Source: Pseudomonadota bacterium (GTDB lineage: Bacteria > Pseudomonadota > Alphaproteobacteria > Rhizobiales > Xanthobacteraceae). Taken from it: 64,000 bases of DNA. This document shows positions 36,217-44,757 of the stretch, in pieces. Both the position numbers and the translations under genes were made by a program. Each line of letters opens with the position of its first letter. The stretch's first letter is position 1. The stretch is taken from positions 45,397 to 109,396 of the forward strand of contig JAFEFL010000029.1 in the NCBI GenBank assembly GCA_018240595.1. Reading direction: 5' to 3'. Below the pieces are notes generated by a model. That model ran no database searches. It saw nothing but the letters and a program-made list of their open reading frames with translations, and was not told the DNA's origin.

Positions 36217-37056
36217 ATGCCGCCGACCATTGCCATTATTGCCGCAGGCGCCATGGGGGCCGGCGTGGCGCAGCGCCTGACCGCAAACGGCGTCACTGTG
36301 CTGACCTCGCTGGCCGGCCGCAGCGCGGCGAGCGCGAAACGGGCGGCCGCGGCCGGCATGCGCGACGCCGACGATCCCACCCTCGCCGAAGCCGACTTCG
36401 TGCTGTCGATCCTGCCGCCGGGCGATGCCGTAGCCCTGGCGCAGCGCCTCGCGCCGGCGCTCGCTGCGGCCAAGCGCAAGACTATTTATGTGGACTGCAA
36501 CGCCGTGTCGCCGCCGACCGCGCAGGCGGTGGCCGATATCATCGCGCCGACCGGCTGCGGGTTCGTCGATGCCGGCATCATCGGGCCGCCGCCGAAGCCC
36601 GGCTCGACCAACACCAAGATTTACGCCTCCGGGCCGCGGGCGCAGGAACTGGCGACGCTGAACGACTTCGGCCTGATCGTGCGTCCGCTCGAGGGGCCAC
36701 TCACGGCCGCGTCGGCATTGAAGATGTCCTATGCCGGCATCACCAAGGGCCTAACCGCGCTCGGCACCGCGATGATGCTGGCGGCGACACGCGGCGGTTC
36801 CGCCGAGGCTTTGCAGGCCGAATTAGCCGACAGCCAGCGCGACCTGCTCACCTATTTCGAGCGCGCGGTGCCTGGCATGTATGGCAAGGCCTATCGCTGG
36901 GTCGCTGAGCTCGACGAGATCGCCGCCTTTGTCGGCCATGACCGACCGGAAAGCGCGATGCTTTCGGCCGCGGCACGGCTCTATGAAGACATCGCCGCCG
37001 ACGTCGCCGGTGACAAGCGCGAAATCGCTGTACTCGACCGATTCCTCAAGCGATAA
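36217..37056 (+). CDS. NAD(P)-dependent beta-hydroxyacid dehydrogenase-like protein (DUF1932 C-terminal domain)
   Basis: This is a 279-residue member of the 6-phosphogluconate/3-hydroxyisobutyrate dehydrogenase superfamily. The NAD(P) fold is at the N-terminus, with a degenerate nucleotide motif 'AIIAAGAMGAG' (residues 6-16). 'FVDAGIIGPPPKPGSTNTKIYASGP' is the substrate-side motif, and the C-terminal helical part carries 'SALKMSYAGITKG', with the lysine expected to be catalytic. It starts a plus-strand operon with the isomerase and AspDH-like genes. The natural substrate is unknown. Confidence 0.87.
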   Translation: MPPTIAIIAAGAMGAGVAQRLTANGVTVLTSLAGRSAASAKRAAAAGMRDADDPTLAEADFVLSILPPGDAVALAQRLAPALAAAKRKTIYVDCNAVSPPTAQAVADIIAPTGCGFVDAGIIGPPPKPGSTNTKIYASGPRAQELATLNDFGLIVRPLEGPLTAASALKMSYAGITKGLTALGTAMMLAATRGGSAEALQAELADSQRDLLTYFERAVPGMYGKAYRWVAELDEIAAFVGHDRPESAMLSAAARLYEDIAADVAGDKREIAVLDRFLKR

Positions 37057-37083
37057 CGGCGGCTCCTCGCTCGCAGGCTTTTC

Positions 37084-37881
37084 ATGTCCGACCCCTCCAT
37101 CCTCGTCACGCGCGAAGCCGGCTTCCGTATCATCACGCTGAACCGGCCGGACCGTCTCAACGCTTTCAACGATGCGATGCATGAAGAACTGCGCGTCGCT
37201 ATCGACGAGGCGGAGGCCGATGCTGACTGCCGCGCGCTGCTCATCACCGGCGCCGGTCGCGCTTTCTGCTCCGGCCAGGACCTCAACGACCGCCTGCTCA
37301 AGCCGGGCGAGAAGCCGGTGCCGCGCGAGTCGCTGGAAAAATACTACAATCCGCTGGTGCGCAAACTGCATGCGCTGCCCTTCCCGGTCGTCGCCGCCGT
37401 CAATGGCGTCGCCGCCGGCGCCGGCGTCAACGTGGCACTGGCTTGCGATATCGTCATCGCCGCGCAATCGGCGAGTTTCACGCAATCCTTCGCCCGCATC
37501 GGCCTCGTGCCCGACTCCGGGGGCACCTACATCCTGCCGCGGCTGATCGGCGACGCGCGCGCCCGCGCCCTGATGCTGATCGCGCAGCAGCTTTCCGCCG
37601 AGCGCGCGGCGGAATGGGGCATGATCTGGCGCTGCGTCAATGACAAGGATCTGATGCCGGAGGCGATCCGCACCTGCCAGCATTTCGCCACCGCGCCGAC
37701 GCACGGACTGGCACTGATCAAGCGCGCGCTCGATGCCTCGGCGACCAACTCGCTCGATGAACAGCTCGACCTCGAACGCGACCTGCAGCGCGAGGCGGTG
37801 ATGTCGCCAGACTATGCCGAGGGCGTCCGCGCCTTCATGGAAAAGCGCAAGCCGCAATTCCGCGGCAGAAAGAAAGTGTAA
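37084..37881 (+). CDS. enoyl-CoA hydratase/isomerase, PaaG-like
   Basis: This is a 265-residue crotonase-fold protein. The oxyanion-hole segments are 'GAGRAFCSGQDLNDRL' (about 57-72) and 'GVAAGAGVNVALACDIV' (about 108-124). The aspartate in 'LVPDSGGTYILPR' is typical of PaaG, the ring-1,2-epoxyphenylacetyl-CoA isomerase. A role in aerobic hybrid degradation of an aromatic acyl-CoA is suggested, but no PaaABCDE oxygenase is in the window. The TAA overlaps the next ATG by one base. Confidence 0.9.
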   Translation: MSDPSILVTREAGFRIITLNRPDRLNAFNDAMHEELRVAIDEAEADADCRALLITGAGRAFCSGQDLNDRLLKPGEKPVPRESLEKYYNPLVRKLHALPFPVVAAVNGVAAGAGVNVALACDIVIAAQSASFTQSFARIGLVPDSGGTYILPRLIGDARARALMLIAQQLSAERAAEWGMIWRCVNDKDLMPEAIRTCQHFATAPTHGLALIKRALDASATNSLDEQLDLERDLQREAVMSPDYAEGVRAFMEKRKPQFRGRKKV

Positions 37882-38696
37882 TGAAGGACAAGCCCCTTCG
37901 TATCGGAGTTGCCGGATTAGGCGCGGTTGGCCTCGATGTCGCGCGCCGGCTGATCGACGGCGTCATCCCCGGGATGACGTTGACCGCTGTCGCTGTGCGC
38001 GATGCCGACAAGGCCCGCCGCGTGCTGCCGCAGATCGGCGACCTGGTCGCGCTGCGCACGCTTGAAACGCTCGCTGACGAATGTGACGTCATTGTCGAGT
38101 GCCTGCCGCCGGCGCGGTTCCGCGACATCGCCATCCCCACGATCGACAAGGGCCGCATCCTGGTGCCGCTGTCGGCCGCCCAATTGCTGCACAATGGCGA
38201 TCTCGTCGAACGCGCCAAGGAAACCGGCGCGCGCATCATCGTCCCGACGGGCGCGTTGCTCGGCTTCGACGCCGTGCGCGGCGCGGCCGAAGGCACTATC
38301 CATTCGGTCGACATGGTGACGCGCAAGCCGCCCGCCGGCCTTGAGGGCGCGCCGTATCTCGTGGAGCGCGGCATTTCGGTGATCGGCCTGAAGGAGCCGA
38401 CCAAAGTGTTCGATGGTTCTGCACGAGAGGGAGCAGCGGGCTTCCCGGCCAACGTCAATGTCGCGGCGGCCTTGAGCCTGGCCGGTATTGGGCCGGACCG
38501 CACCCGGCTGCAGATCTGGGCCGACCCGACGGTGACCCGCAACACCCACACCATCACGGTCGATGCCGATACCGTGCGCTTTACGATGACGATCGAGAAC
38601 GTGCCGTCGGAAAATCCGCGCACCGGCAAGAGCGTCGCGCCCTCGACCATCGCTGCTTTGCGCGGGCTGGTTTCGGAGCTGAAAATAGGCAGCTAG
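37881..38696 (+). CDS. L-aspartate dehydrogenase-like (NadX family) protein
   Basis: This is a 271-residue NAD(P)-binding protein. 'IGVAGLGAVG' at residues 8-17 is the dinucleotide motif. 'VPTGALLGFDAV', 'FPANVNVAAALSLAGIG', 'RNTHTITV' and 'ENVPSENPRTGKS' are the conserved blocks of L-aspartate dehydrogenases, with the family's catalytic histidine in 'RNTH'. It is placed with catabolic rather than NAD-biosynthetic genes, so another amino or hydroxy acid could be the substrate. It shares one base with the preceding gene. Confidence 0.88.
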   Translation: MKDKPLRIGVAGLGAVGLDVARRLIDGVIPGMTLTAVAVRDADKARRVLPQIGDLVALRTLETLADECDVIVECLPPARFRDIAIPTIDKGRILVPLSAAQLLHNGDLVERAKETGARIIVPTGALLGFDAVRGAAEGTIHSVDMVTRKPPAGLEGAPYLVERGISVIGLKEPTKVFDGSAREGAAGFPANVNVAAALSLAGIGPDRTRLQIWADPTVTRNTHTITVDADTVRFTMTIENVPSENPRTGKSVAPSTIAALRGLVSELKIGS

Positions 38697-38731
38697 GCTT
38701 CCGGCGCTCCAAAGGCCTCGTTGACGAGGGT

Positions 38732-38767
38732 GGCCCGAGATCGTTAGCATACAAGCGATTTCGGGCC
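38732..38767. promoter_or_regulatory. 12-bp inverted repeat before the molybdenum-hydroxylase operon
   Basis: GGCCCGAGATCG and CGATTTCGGGCC are complementary apart from one G-T pair, with a 12-base loop. The repeat overlaps a promoter-like TTGACG-N18-TAGCAT and ends 20 bases before the CoxM-type start. It may be an operator or a rho-independent-like hairpin of the preceding operon; no T-run follows. Confidence 0.5.
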
Positions 38768-38786
38768 GGAAACCCTGGGAAATCCG

Positions 38787-39644
38787 ATGAAGCCAGCGCC
38801 CTTCGTCCGCCATGTGCCGCGCAGCCTCGACGAGGCGCTGAAGATCCTCGCCGAGGTGGCCGGCGACGACGGCCGCATTCTCGCCGGCGGGCAGAGCCTG
38901 GTGCCGATCATGGCGTTCCGCCTGGCGAAGCCCGCGCATCTCGTCGATATCAACGAGGTCGAGGGTCTCGACAAGATCGCCGACGACGGCCAGACGCTGA
39001 CGATCGGCGCCCGCGTGCGCCATGCCGCCTTCCACAAGCCGGTCACCGCCAATCCGCTCGGGGCCCTGCTCGCTTATGTCGCGCGGCATATCGCGCATTA
39101 TCCGATCCGCATGCGCGGCACCTTCTGCGGCAGCCTGGCGCATGCCGATCCGTCGTCGGAATGGTGCCTGACCGCGGCAACGCTCGACGCAGTGATGATC
39201 GCCAAGAGCGTCAAGGGCATACGCGAGATCAAGGCCGCCTCCTTCTTCGACGGCATCATGTCGACGCACCTTAAGGAAGACGAACTGCTCGCCGAGGTGC
39301 GGCTGCCGCTGCTGCCGGCCGACGCCAAATTCGGCTTCTACGAATTCAGCCGCCGCGCCGGCGATTTCGCCATGTCGGCTTCGCTCGTCACTTACCGGCT
39401 CGACGGCGGCAAGATGACCGATGCGCGCGTCGGGCTCGGCGGCGCCGAAGCCTCGCCGCGCCGCATTGCCGAAGCGGAAGCTCAACTCAACGGCAAGGCG
39501 CCGGGCGACGCCGCTTTCCGCGCTGCCGGCGAAGCCGCCAGCGCCGCCATCGAGCCGCTGGAGGATCACCAGACCGACGCCGCTTATCGCCGCGACCTCG
39601 TAAAGGTTGTCGTCCGCCGCGCGCTGGAGCATTCGCTCAAATGA
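38787..39644 (+). CDS. molybdenum hydroxylase FAD-binding subunit (CoxM-like)
   Basis: This is the medium, flavin-binding subunit (285 residues) of a xanthine-dehydrogenase/CO-dehydrogenase-family enzyme. FAD contacts are recognisable as 'AGGQSLVPIMAFRLAKP' (about 34-50), 'TIGARVRH' and 'RGTFCGSLAHADPSSEW' (about 111-127). It would pass electrons from the iron-sulfur subunit to an acceptor. It overlaps the first large-subunit gene by four bases (ATGA). Confidence 0.92.
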   Translation: MKPAPFVRHVPRSLDEALKILAEVAGDDGRILAGGQSLVPIMAFRLAKPAHLVDINEVEGLDKIADDGQTLTIGARVRHAAFHKPVTANPLGALLAYVARHIAHYPIRMRGTFCGSLAHADPSSEWCLTAATLDAVMIAKSVKGIREIKAASFFDGIMSTHLKEDELLAEVRLPLLPADAKFGFYEFSRRAGDFAMSASLVTYRLDGGKMTDARVGLGGAEASPRRIAEAEAQLNGKAPGDAAFRAAGEAASAAIEPLEDHQTDAAYRRDLVKVVVRRALEHSLK

Positions 39645-41986
39645 GCGCGCATACCAAAGGCTCCGGTGGCAACGGCATGAAGTGGGTCGGCCGCTCGATC
39701 CGCCGTGTCGAGGATCCGGCGCTGGTGCAGGGACGCGGCCGCTTCACCGGCGACCTGCCGGCCGCGCATTGGGTGCGCTTCGTGCGCAGCGCCAATGCCG
39801 CCGGCACGATCCGGAGCATCAGCGCGCCGGACGGCGCCATGGTCATCACCGCCGCCGACCTCAAGGGCGTGAAGAAGATCACGCCGATGCTGCACAAGTT
39901 CGAGTACCGGCCGGTCGGCCAGCCGATCCTCGCCGACGGCGAGGTGCGCTTCGTCGGTGAAGCGGTCGCCGCCGTTGTTGCCGCGACGGAAGAAGAAGCG
40001 GAGGACATCGCCGATCTCGTTGAGATCGACATCGAGGACGCCGCGCCGCTGGTGGACAGCCGCGCCGCCATCGCCGACGGCGCGCGACAGATTCACGCCG
40101 AGGCGCCCGGCAATGTCATCCTCAAGGGCGAGGCCAAGACGCCGGGCTTCGACGACGTCTGGGCGAGCGCGGCCAAGATCGTCAGGATCGACGCCCGCTC
40201 CAACCGGCAGAACGCGACGCCGATGGAAGCGCGCGCCGCACACGCCGCTTATGATTCCGTCACCGGCCGCGTCACCTTGCATTGCACGACGCAGATGCCG
40301 CATCTGATGCGCACGGCGATCGCCGACTGCATCGGCATGCCGGAGAGCGAGCTGCGCGTCATCGCGCCCGATGTCGGCGGCGGCTTCGGCCAGAAGATGT
40401 CGCTGTGTACCGAATACGTGCTGGTGACGTGGCTGGCGCGGCACCTGAAGTCTTCGGTCGGCTGGACCGAGGACCGCCGCGAAAACCTGATCGCCTCGTT
40501 CCATTCGCGCGACCAGTACATCACGCTGGAAGGTGCCTTCGACAAGGATGCGAAGCTGCTGGCGCTGCGCGCCGACGTGCTGTCCAATGTCGGCGCCTAT
40601 TCCTGCTTTCCCACCACATCAGGCGTCGAGCCGCTGATGGCGATGGCGGAAATGCCGGGGCCTTACGACGTGCAGCAGTATCAATGCCTGGCGCGCGGCG
40701 TGCTGACCAACACCTGCACCATGGCGGCCTATCGCGGCGTGTCGCGCCCGGTCATCACTTTCACGCTGGAACGGCTGATGGACAAGGCCGCCAAGGCCTT
40801 CGCCATCGATCCCATCGACATCCGCCGCAACAACCTGATCACGACGTTTCCCTACAAGTCGGCGACCGGCCTCGACTACGACGAAGCGAGCTATCGCCAG
40901 ACCATGGAGATGGCGGTCGAAGCCATCGACGTGCCGGCGTTCCGCACGCGACAGCAGGCGGCGCGCGCCAAGGGCGAATATCTCGGCATCGGCTTCGCCA
41001 CATTTTCCGAGCGCACCGGCTACGGCTCGCCGGCCTTTGCCGCGCGCGGCATGGCGATCACGCCCGGCTGGGAGACGGTGCATGTCACCGTCGATCCGTC
41101 CGGCTTCGTCGAGGCGCGCATCGGCTCCTCGCCGCACGGCCAGGGCCTGCGCACGACACTCGCGCAGATCATCGCCGAGGAGATCGGCGTGACGCCGGAC
41201 ATGATCAAGGTCGTGCATGGCGACACAGACACGGCGCCCTATGGCTGGGGCACATTTGCGAGCCGGTCGCTGGTGATTTCCGGCGGCGCCACCTTGATCG
41301 CCTCGCGAAAAATCAGGGCCAAGCTGCTCAAGATCGCCGGCCACATGCTGGAAGCGGCCGAGACCGACATCGTGCTCGAAGACGGCAAGGCCAAGGTTGC
41401 CGGAACCGACCGCGAGGTGACGATCGCGGCGATGGCGCGCGAGGCCTATACGCAGACGCATCGCTTCAAGGGCGAGATCGAGCCGGGCCTTTCCGAGAGC
41501 GGCACCTACGATCCGCCCGGCACCTTCTCCAACGCCTGCCACGTCGCCATCGTTCGGCTCGATCCGGAGACCGGCCACGTCAAGCTCGAGCGCTATCTGG
41601 TGGCCGAGGACGCCGGTCGCATCATCAATCCGATGATCGCCGACGGCCAGGTGCATGGCGGCGTCGTGCAGGGCATCGGCAACGCGCTCTTGGAAGAGAT
41701 CATCTACGACGAGAGCGGCGCCATCCTCACCGCCAATCTCGCCGACTACATGCCGCCGACGGCGCATGAAGTGCCGCCGATCGAACTGCATCACATGGAA
41801 ACGCCGTCGACGCAGTCGGTCACCAAGGCCAAGGGCCTCGGCGAAGGCGGCACCATCGGGCCGCCCGCGGCCATCGTCAACGCCATCAATGACGCGCTGA
41901 CGCCGTTCAATGTCGAGATCGACACCATTCCGGCCACGCCGCAGCGCATCCGCGCCTTGCTGCGCAACGCCGAGAGAGCACCATGA
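39641..41986 (+). CDS. molybdenum hydroxylase large subunit 1 (CoxL-like, not CO dehydrogenase)
   Basis: This 781-residue subunit binds the molybdopterin-cytosine-dinucleotide cofactor and hydroxylates the substrate. Family motifs are 'IAPDVGGGFGQKM' (about 243-255), 'ATPMEARAA', and the C-terminal 'GLGEGGTIGPPAAIVNAI' with the catalytic glutamate. The active-site loop reads AYRGVSR, not the AYRCSFR of form I CO dehydrogenase, so the substrate is more likely an aromatic, heterocyclic or aldehyde compound. It overlaps both neighbours by ATGA. Confidence 0.93.
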   Translation: MSAHTKGSGGNGMKWVGRSIRRVEDPALVQGRGRFTGDLPAAHWVRFVRSANAAGTIRSISAPDGAMVITAADLKGVKKITPMLHKFEYRPVGQPILADGEVRFVGEAVAAVVAATEEEAEDIADLVEIDIEDAAPLVDSRAAIADGARQIHAEAPGNVILKGEAKTPGFDDVWASAAKIVRIDARSNRQNATPMEARAAHAAYDSVTGRVTLHCTTQMPHLMRTAIADCIGMPESELRVIAPDVGGGFGQKMSLCTEYVLVTWLARHLKSSVGWTEDRRENLIASFHSRDQYITLEGAFDKDAKLLALRADVLSNVGAYSCFPTTSGVEPLMAMAEMPGPYDVQQYQCLARGVLTNTCTMAAYRGVSRPVITFTLERLMDKAAKAFAIDPIDIRRNNLITTFPYKSATGLDYDEASYRQTMEMAVEAIDVPAFRTRQQAARAKGEYLGIGFATFSERTGYGSPAFAARGMAITPGWETVHVTVDPSGFVEARIGSSPHGQGLRTTLAQIIAEEIGVTPDMIKVVHGDTDTAPYGWGTFASRSLVISGGATLIASRKIRAKLLKIAGHMLEAAETDIVLEDGKAKVAGTDREVTIAAMAREAYTQTHRFKGEIEPGLSESGTYDPPGTFSNACHVAIVRLDPETGHVKLERYLVAEDAGRIINPMIADGQVHGGVVQGIGNALLEEIIYDESGAILTANLADYMPPTAHEVPPIELHHMETPSTQSVTKAKGLGEGGTIGPPAAIVNAINDALTPFNVEIDTIPATPQRIRALLRNAERAP

Positions 41987-42459
41987 GCGAAAAAGCCGCC
42001 ATCACGCTGACCATCAACGGCAAGGATTACGCCATCGCGGTCGAACCGCGCCGCACCTTGGCCGACGCGATCCGCGAGGATTGCGGCCAGACCGGCACGC
42101 ATATCGGCTGCGAGCATGGTGTCTGCGGCGCCTGCACCGTCATCGTCGACGACGCGCCGGTGCGTTCCTGCCTGATGTTCGCGGTGCAGGCCGCTGGCAA
42201 GAAGATCCGCACGGTCGAGGGCCTTGCCAGCGGCGACACGCTGCATCCGATGCAGCAGGCCTTCATGGATAATCACGGCCTGCAGTGCGGTTTCTGCACG
42301 CCCGGCTTCCTGATGCTCGCCGTCGGCGTGCTGGAGCGCGAACCCGATATCAGCGACGAGGACCTGATCGACGTGCTGTCGTCGAACCTGTGCCGCTGCA
42401 CCGGCTATCAGAACATCATCAAATCGGTGCGCGCTGCGGCCGCGGAGATGCGGAAGTGA
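41983..42459 (+). CDS. molybdenum hydroxylase [2Fe-2S] subunit (CoxS-like)
   Basis: This 158-residue protein carries two [2Fe-2S] clusters. The plant-type ferredoxin cluster is held by the cysteines of 'GCEHGVCGACTV' and a later 'SC', and the C-terminal cluster by 'CGFCTPGF' and 'CRCTGYQN'. It shuttles electrons between the molybdenum site and the flavin subunit. It lies between two large-subunit genes and may serve both. Confidence 0.95.
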   Translation: MSEKAAITLTINGKDYAIAVEPRRTLADAIREDCGQTGTHIGCEHGVCGACTVIVDDAPVRSCLMFAVQAAGKKIRTVEGLASGDTLHPMQQAFMDNHGLQCGFCTPGFLMLAVGVLEREPDISDEDLIDVLSSNLCRCTGYQNIIKSVRAAAAEMRK

Positions 42460-42474
42460 CGTTGGCGTGCCGCC

Positions 42475-44748
42475 ATGGCTGAGCCAAAAAACAAATTCAT
42501 CGGCCGTTCGGTGCCGCGGCTGGAGGACCGGCCGCTGCTCACCGGACGGGGCCGCTTCGCCGCCGACGTCAATTTCCCCGGCCAGTGGGCGATGCGCGTG
42601 GTGCGCTCGCCGGTCGCGCATGGCCGGCTCAGGGGCATCGACGCCGCGGCCGCACTCGCCATGGACGGCGTTCATGCGGTGTGGACCTTTGCCGATGTCG
42701 CGCATCTTCCGCCGATCCCGTTCCGCCTCACCGGCCTGGTCGAGCTCGAACCCTATCGGCAGCATGTGCTGGCGAGCGAATATGTCCGCTATGTCGGCGA
42801 GCCCGTCGCCGTGGTGTTCGCCGCCGACGCCTACATCGCCGAGGACGCCGCCGAAGCGGTCGAACTGGACATCGAGCCGCTCAAGCCGGTGATGAAGGCG
42901 ACCGACGAGCCGGGCCCGTTCGACGAGAGCAAAAGAACCGAGCCGAGCGTCATCGTCAAAAGCTATGGCGACGTCGAGGCCGCGTTCCGCCAAGCCGATT
43001 CCATTGTCACCCTCGAACTCGCGGTCGGCCGCCATTCCGGCGTGCCGCTGGAGACCCGCGGCGCCATCGGCTTCTACAACGAAGCGCTCGGCCGGCTGGA
43101 GATGCATGGCGCCGCCAAGGTGCCGCACTGGAACCGCGACACGATCGGCCGCATGCTCGGCCGCACGCGCGACGACTTCCAGCTCTTCGAGGGGCATGTC
43201 GGCGGCGGTTTCGGCATCCGCGGCGAAATCTATCCCGAGGACGTCATCGTCTGCGCCGCGGCGCTGCACTTCAAAAAGCCGATCAAGTGGATCGAGGACC
43301 GCCGCGAGCATCTGATCGCCGCCAATCACTCGCGGCAGCAGACGCACCGTATCCGCGCCGCCATCGACCGCAAGGGCCGTATCCTCGCCATCGACGACGA
43401 GTTCTTCCACGACAACGGCGCCTATATGCGCACGCATGCCGCGACGGTGCCGGACCTTGCCGCGGCGATGCTGCCGGGGCCCTATCGCGTGCCGGCCTAT
43501 CGCGCCACCGGCCACATCCGCCTCACCAACAAGACGCCGTGCGGCACCTATCGCGCGCCCGGCCGCTATGAGTCGACCTTCGTGCGCGAGCGCCTCATCG
43601 ACGCCATCGCCGCCAATGTCGGTGTCAACAAGGTCGAGATCCGCAAGCGCAATTTGCTGCCGCAGAGCGCCATGCCCTATGCGCTCAATCTCGACACGCT
43701 CGGCACGCACATCGTCTACGACTCCGGCGACTACGCGCTGCTGCTCGACAAGGCGCTGGAGCGCGCCGGCTGGGCGAAGCTGCAGAAGGAGATCGCCAAG
43801 CGCCGCGCCAATGGCGAGAAGGTCGGCGCCGGCGTCGCCATGTTTGTCGAGAAGAGCGGGCTCGGCCCATTCGACGACGTGCGGCTTGAGATCAAGGCCG
43901 ATGGCGGCATCGAGCTCGTCACCGGCGCCGCCTCGGTCGGTCAGGGCATCGAGACGGCGATGGCGCAGATCTGCGCCGAGACGCTCGGCGTCGATTACGC
44001 GACGATCAATGTCGTACACGGCCAGACCGACCGCATCGGCCGCGGCCTCGGCGCCTTTGCCTCGCGCGTCACCGTGATGACCGGCGAAGCCACGCGCCGC
44101 GCGTCGGAAAGGCTGCGCAGCAAGGCGCTGACGCTGGCCGCCGAACTGATGCAGGCGGACCCAGAGCAGCTCGACATCGTCGATGGCGAGATCGTGCGCG
44201 AAGGCGGCGCCGGGCCGTCGATGAAGCTTAGCGACCTCGCCAAGGCCAAGCCCGGCGAACTGATTGCCGAGGACTCTTTCGAGTCAAAGCACATGGTCTA
44301 TCCCTACGGGGTCCATGTGGCCGCGGTGCGCGTCGATGCCGAGACCGGGGCCGTCGCCATCGAGAAATATGTGATGGCCTATGACGTCGGCCGCGCCGTC
44401 AACCCGACGCTGGTCGAGGGCCAGATCGCCGGCGGCCTGGCGCAGGGCATCGGCGGCGCGCTGTACGAGGAATTCCTCTACGACGAAGGCGGCGAGCCGC
44501 TGTCCGTCACCTTCGCCGATTATCTGATGCCGACCGCGCGCGAGGTGCCGCCCTCTTCCATCCTGATCACCGAAGACGCACCGAGCCCGCTCAATCCGCT
44601 CGGCCTCAAGGGCGCCGGCGAAGGCGGCACCAACCCCGTCGGCGCCGCGATCGCCTCCGCCATCGACGACGCCCTGCAACGGCCGGGCGCGATCGTCAGC
44701 CTTCCGGTGACGCCGCAGCGCCTGCGCGCGATCTGCGCGAAGACTTGA
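42475..44748 (+). CDS. molybdenum hydroxylase large subunit 2 (CoxL-like)
   Basis: This second large subunit has 757 residues and lies 15 bases after the iron-sulfur gene. It keeps 'GHVGGGFGIRGE' and 'GLKGAGEGGTNPVGAAIASAI' for the cofactor and the catalytic glutamate. The active-site loop reads TYRAPGR, different from subunit 1, so a second substrate or a distinct enzyme sharing the M and S subunits is plausible. It is clearly divergent from subunit 1 and is not a recent duplicate. Confidence 0.93.
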   Translation: MAEPKNKFIGRSVPRLEDRPLLTGRGRFAADVNFPGQWAMRVVRSPVAHGRLRGIDAAAALAMDGVHAVWTFADVAHLPPIPFRLTGLVELEPYRQHVLASEYVRYVGEPVAVVFAADAYIAEDAAEAVELDIEPLKPVMKATDEPGPFDESKRTEPSVIVKSYGDVEAAFRQADSIVTLELAVGRHSGVPLETRGAIGFYNEALGRLEMHGAAKVPHWNRDTIGRMLGRTRDDFQLFEGHVGGGFGIRGEIYPEDVIVCAAALHFKKPIKWIEDRREHLIAANHSRQQTHRIRAAIDRKGRILAIDDEFFHDNGAYMRTHAATVPDLAAAMLPGPYRVPAYRATGHIRLTNKTPCGTYRAPGRYESTFVRERLIDAIAANVGVNKVEIRKRNLLPQSAMPYALNLDTLGTHIVYDSGDYALLLDKALERAGWAKLQKEIAKRRANGEKVGAGVAMFVEKSGLGPFDDVRLEIKADGGIELVTGAASVGQGIETAMAQICAETLGVDYATINVVHGQTDRIGRGLGAFASRVTVMTGEATRRASERLRSKALTLAAELMQADPEQLDIVDGEIVREGGAGPSMKLSDLAKAKPGELIAEDSFESKHMVYPYGVHVAAVRVDAETGAVAIEKYVMAYDVGRAVNPTLVEGQIAGGLAQGIGGALYEEFLYDEGGEPLSVTFADYLMPTAREVPPSSILITEDAPSPLNPLGLKGAGEGGTNPVGAAIASAIDDALQRPGAIVSLPVTPQRLRAICAKT

Positions 44749-44757
44749 GGCTCGGCT

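Noticed and set aside
38787..42459. Carbon monoxide dehydrogenase (CoxMSL)
   Set aside because: The order M-L-S differs from coxMSL, and the active-site loop in the large subunit reads AYRGVSR instead of AYRCSFR, so CO oxidation is not supported.
41791..44019. A 742-codon minus-strand open frame over the molybdenum hydroxylase genes
   Set aside because: It is the complement of two clear large-subunit genes and of CoxS, with composition typical of antisense shadow frames.
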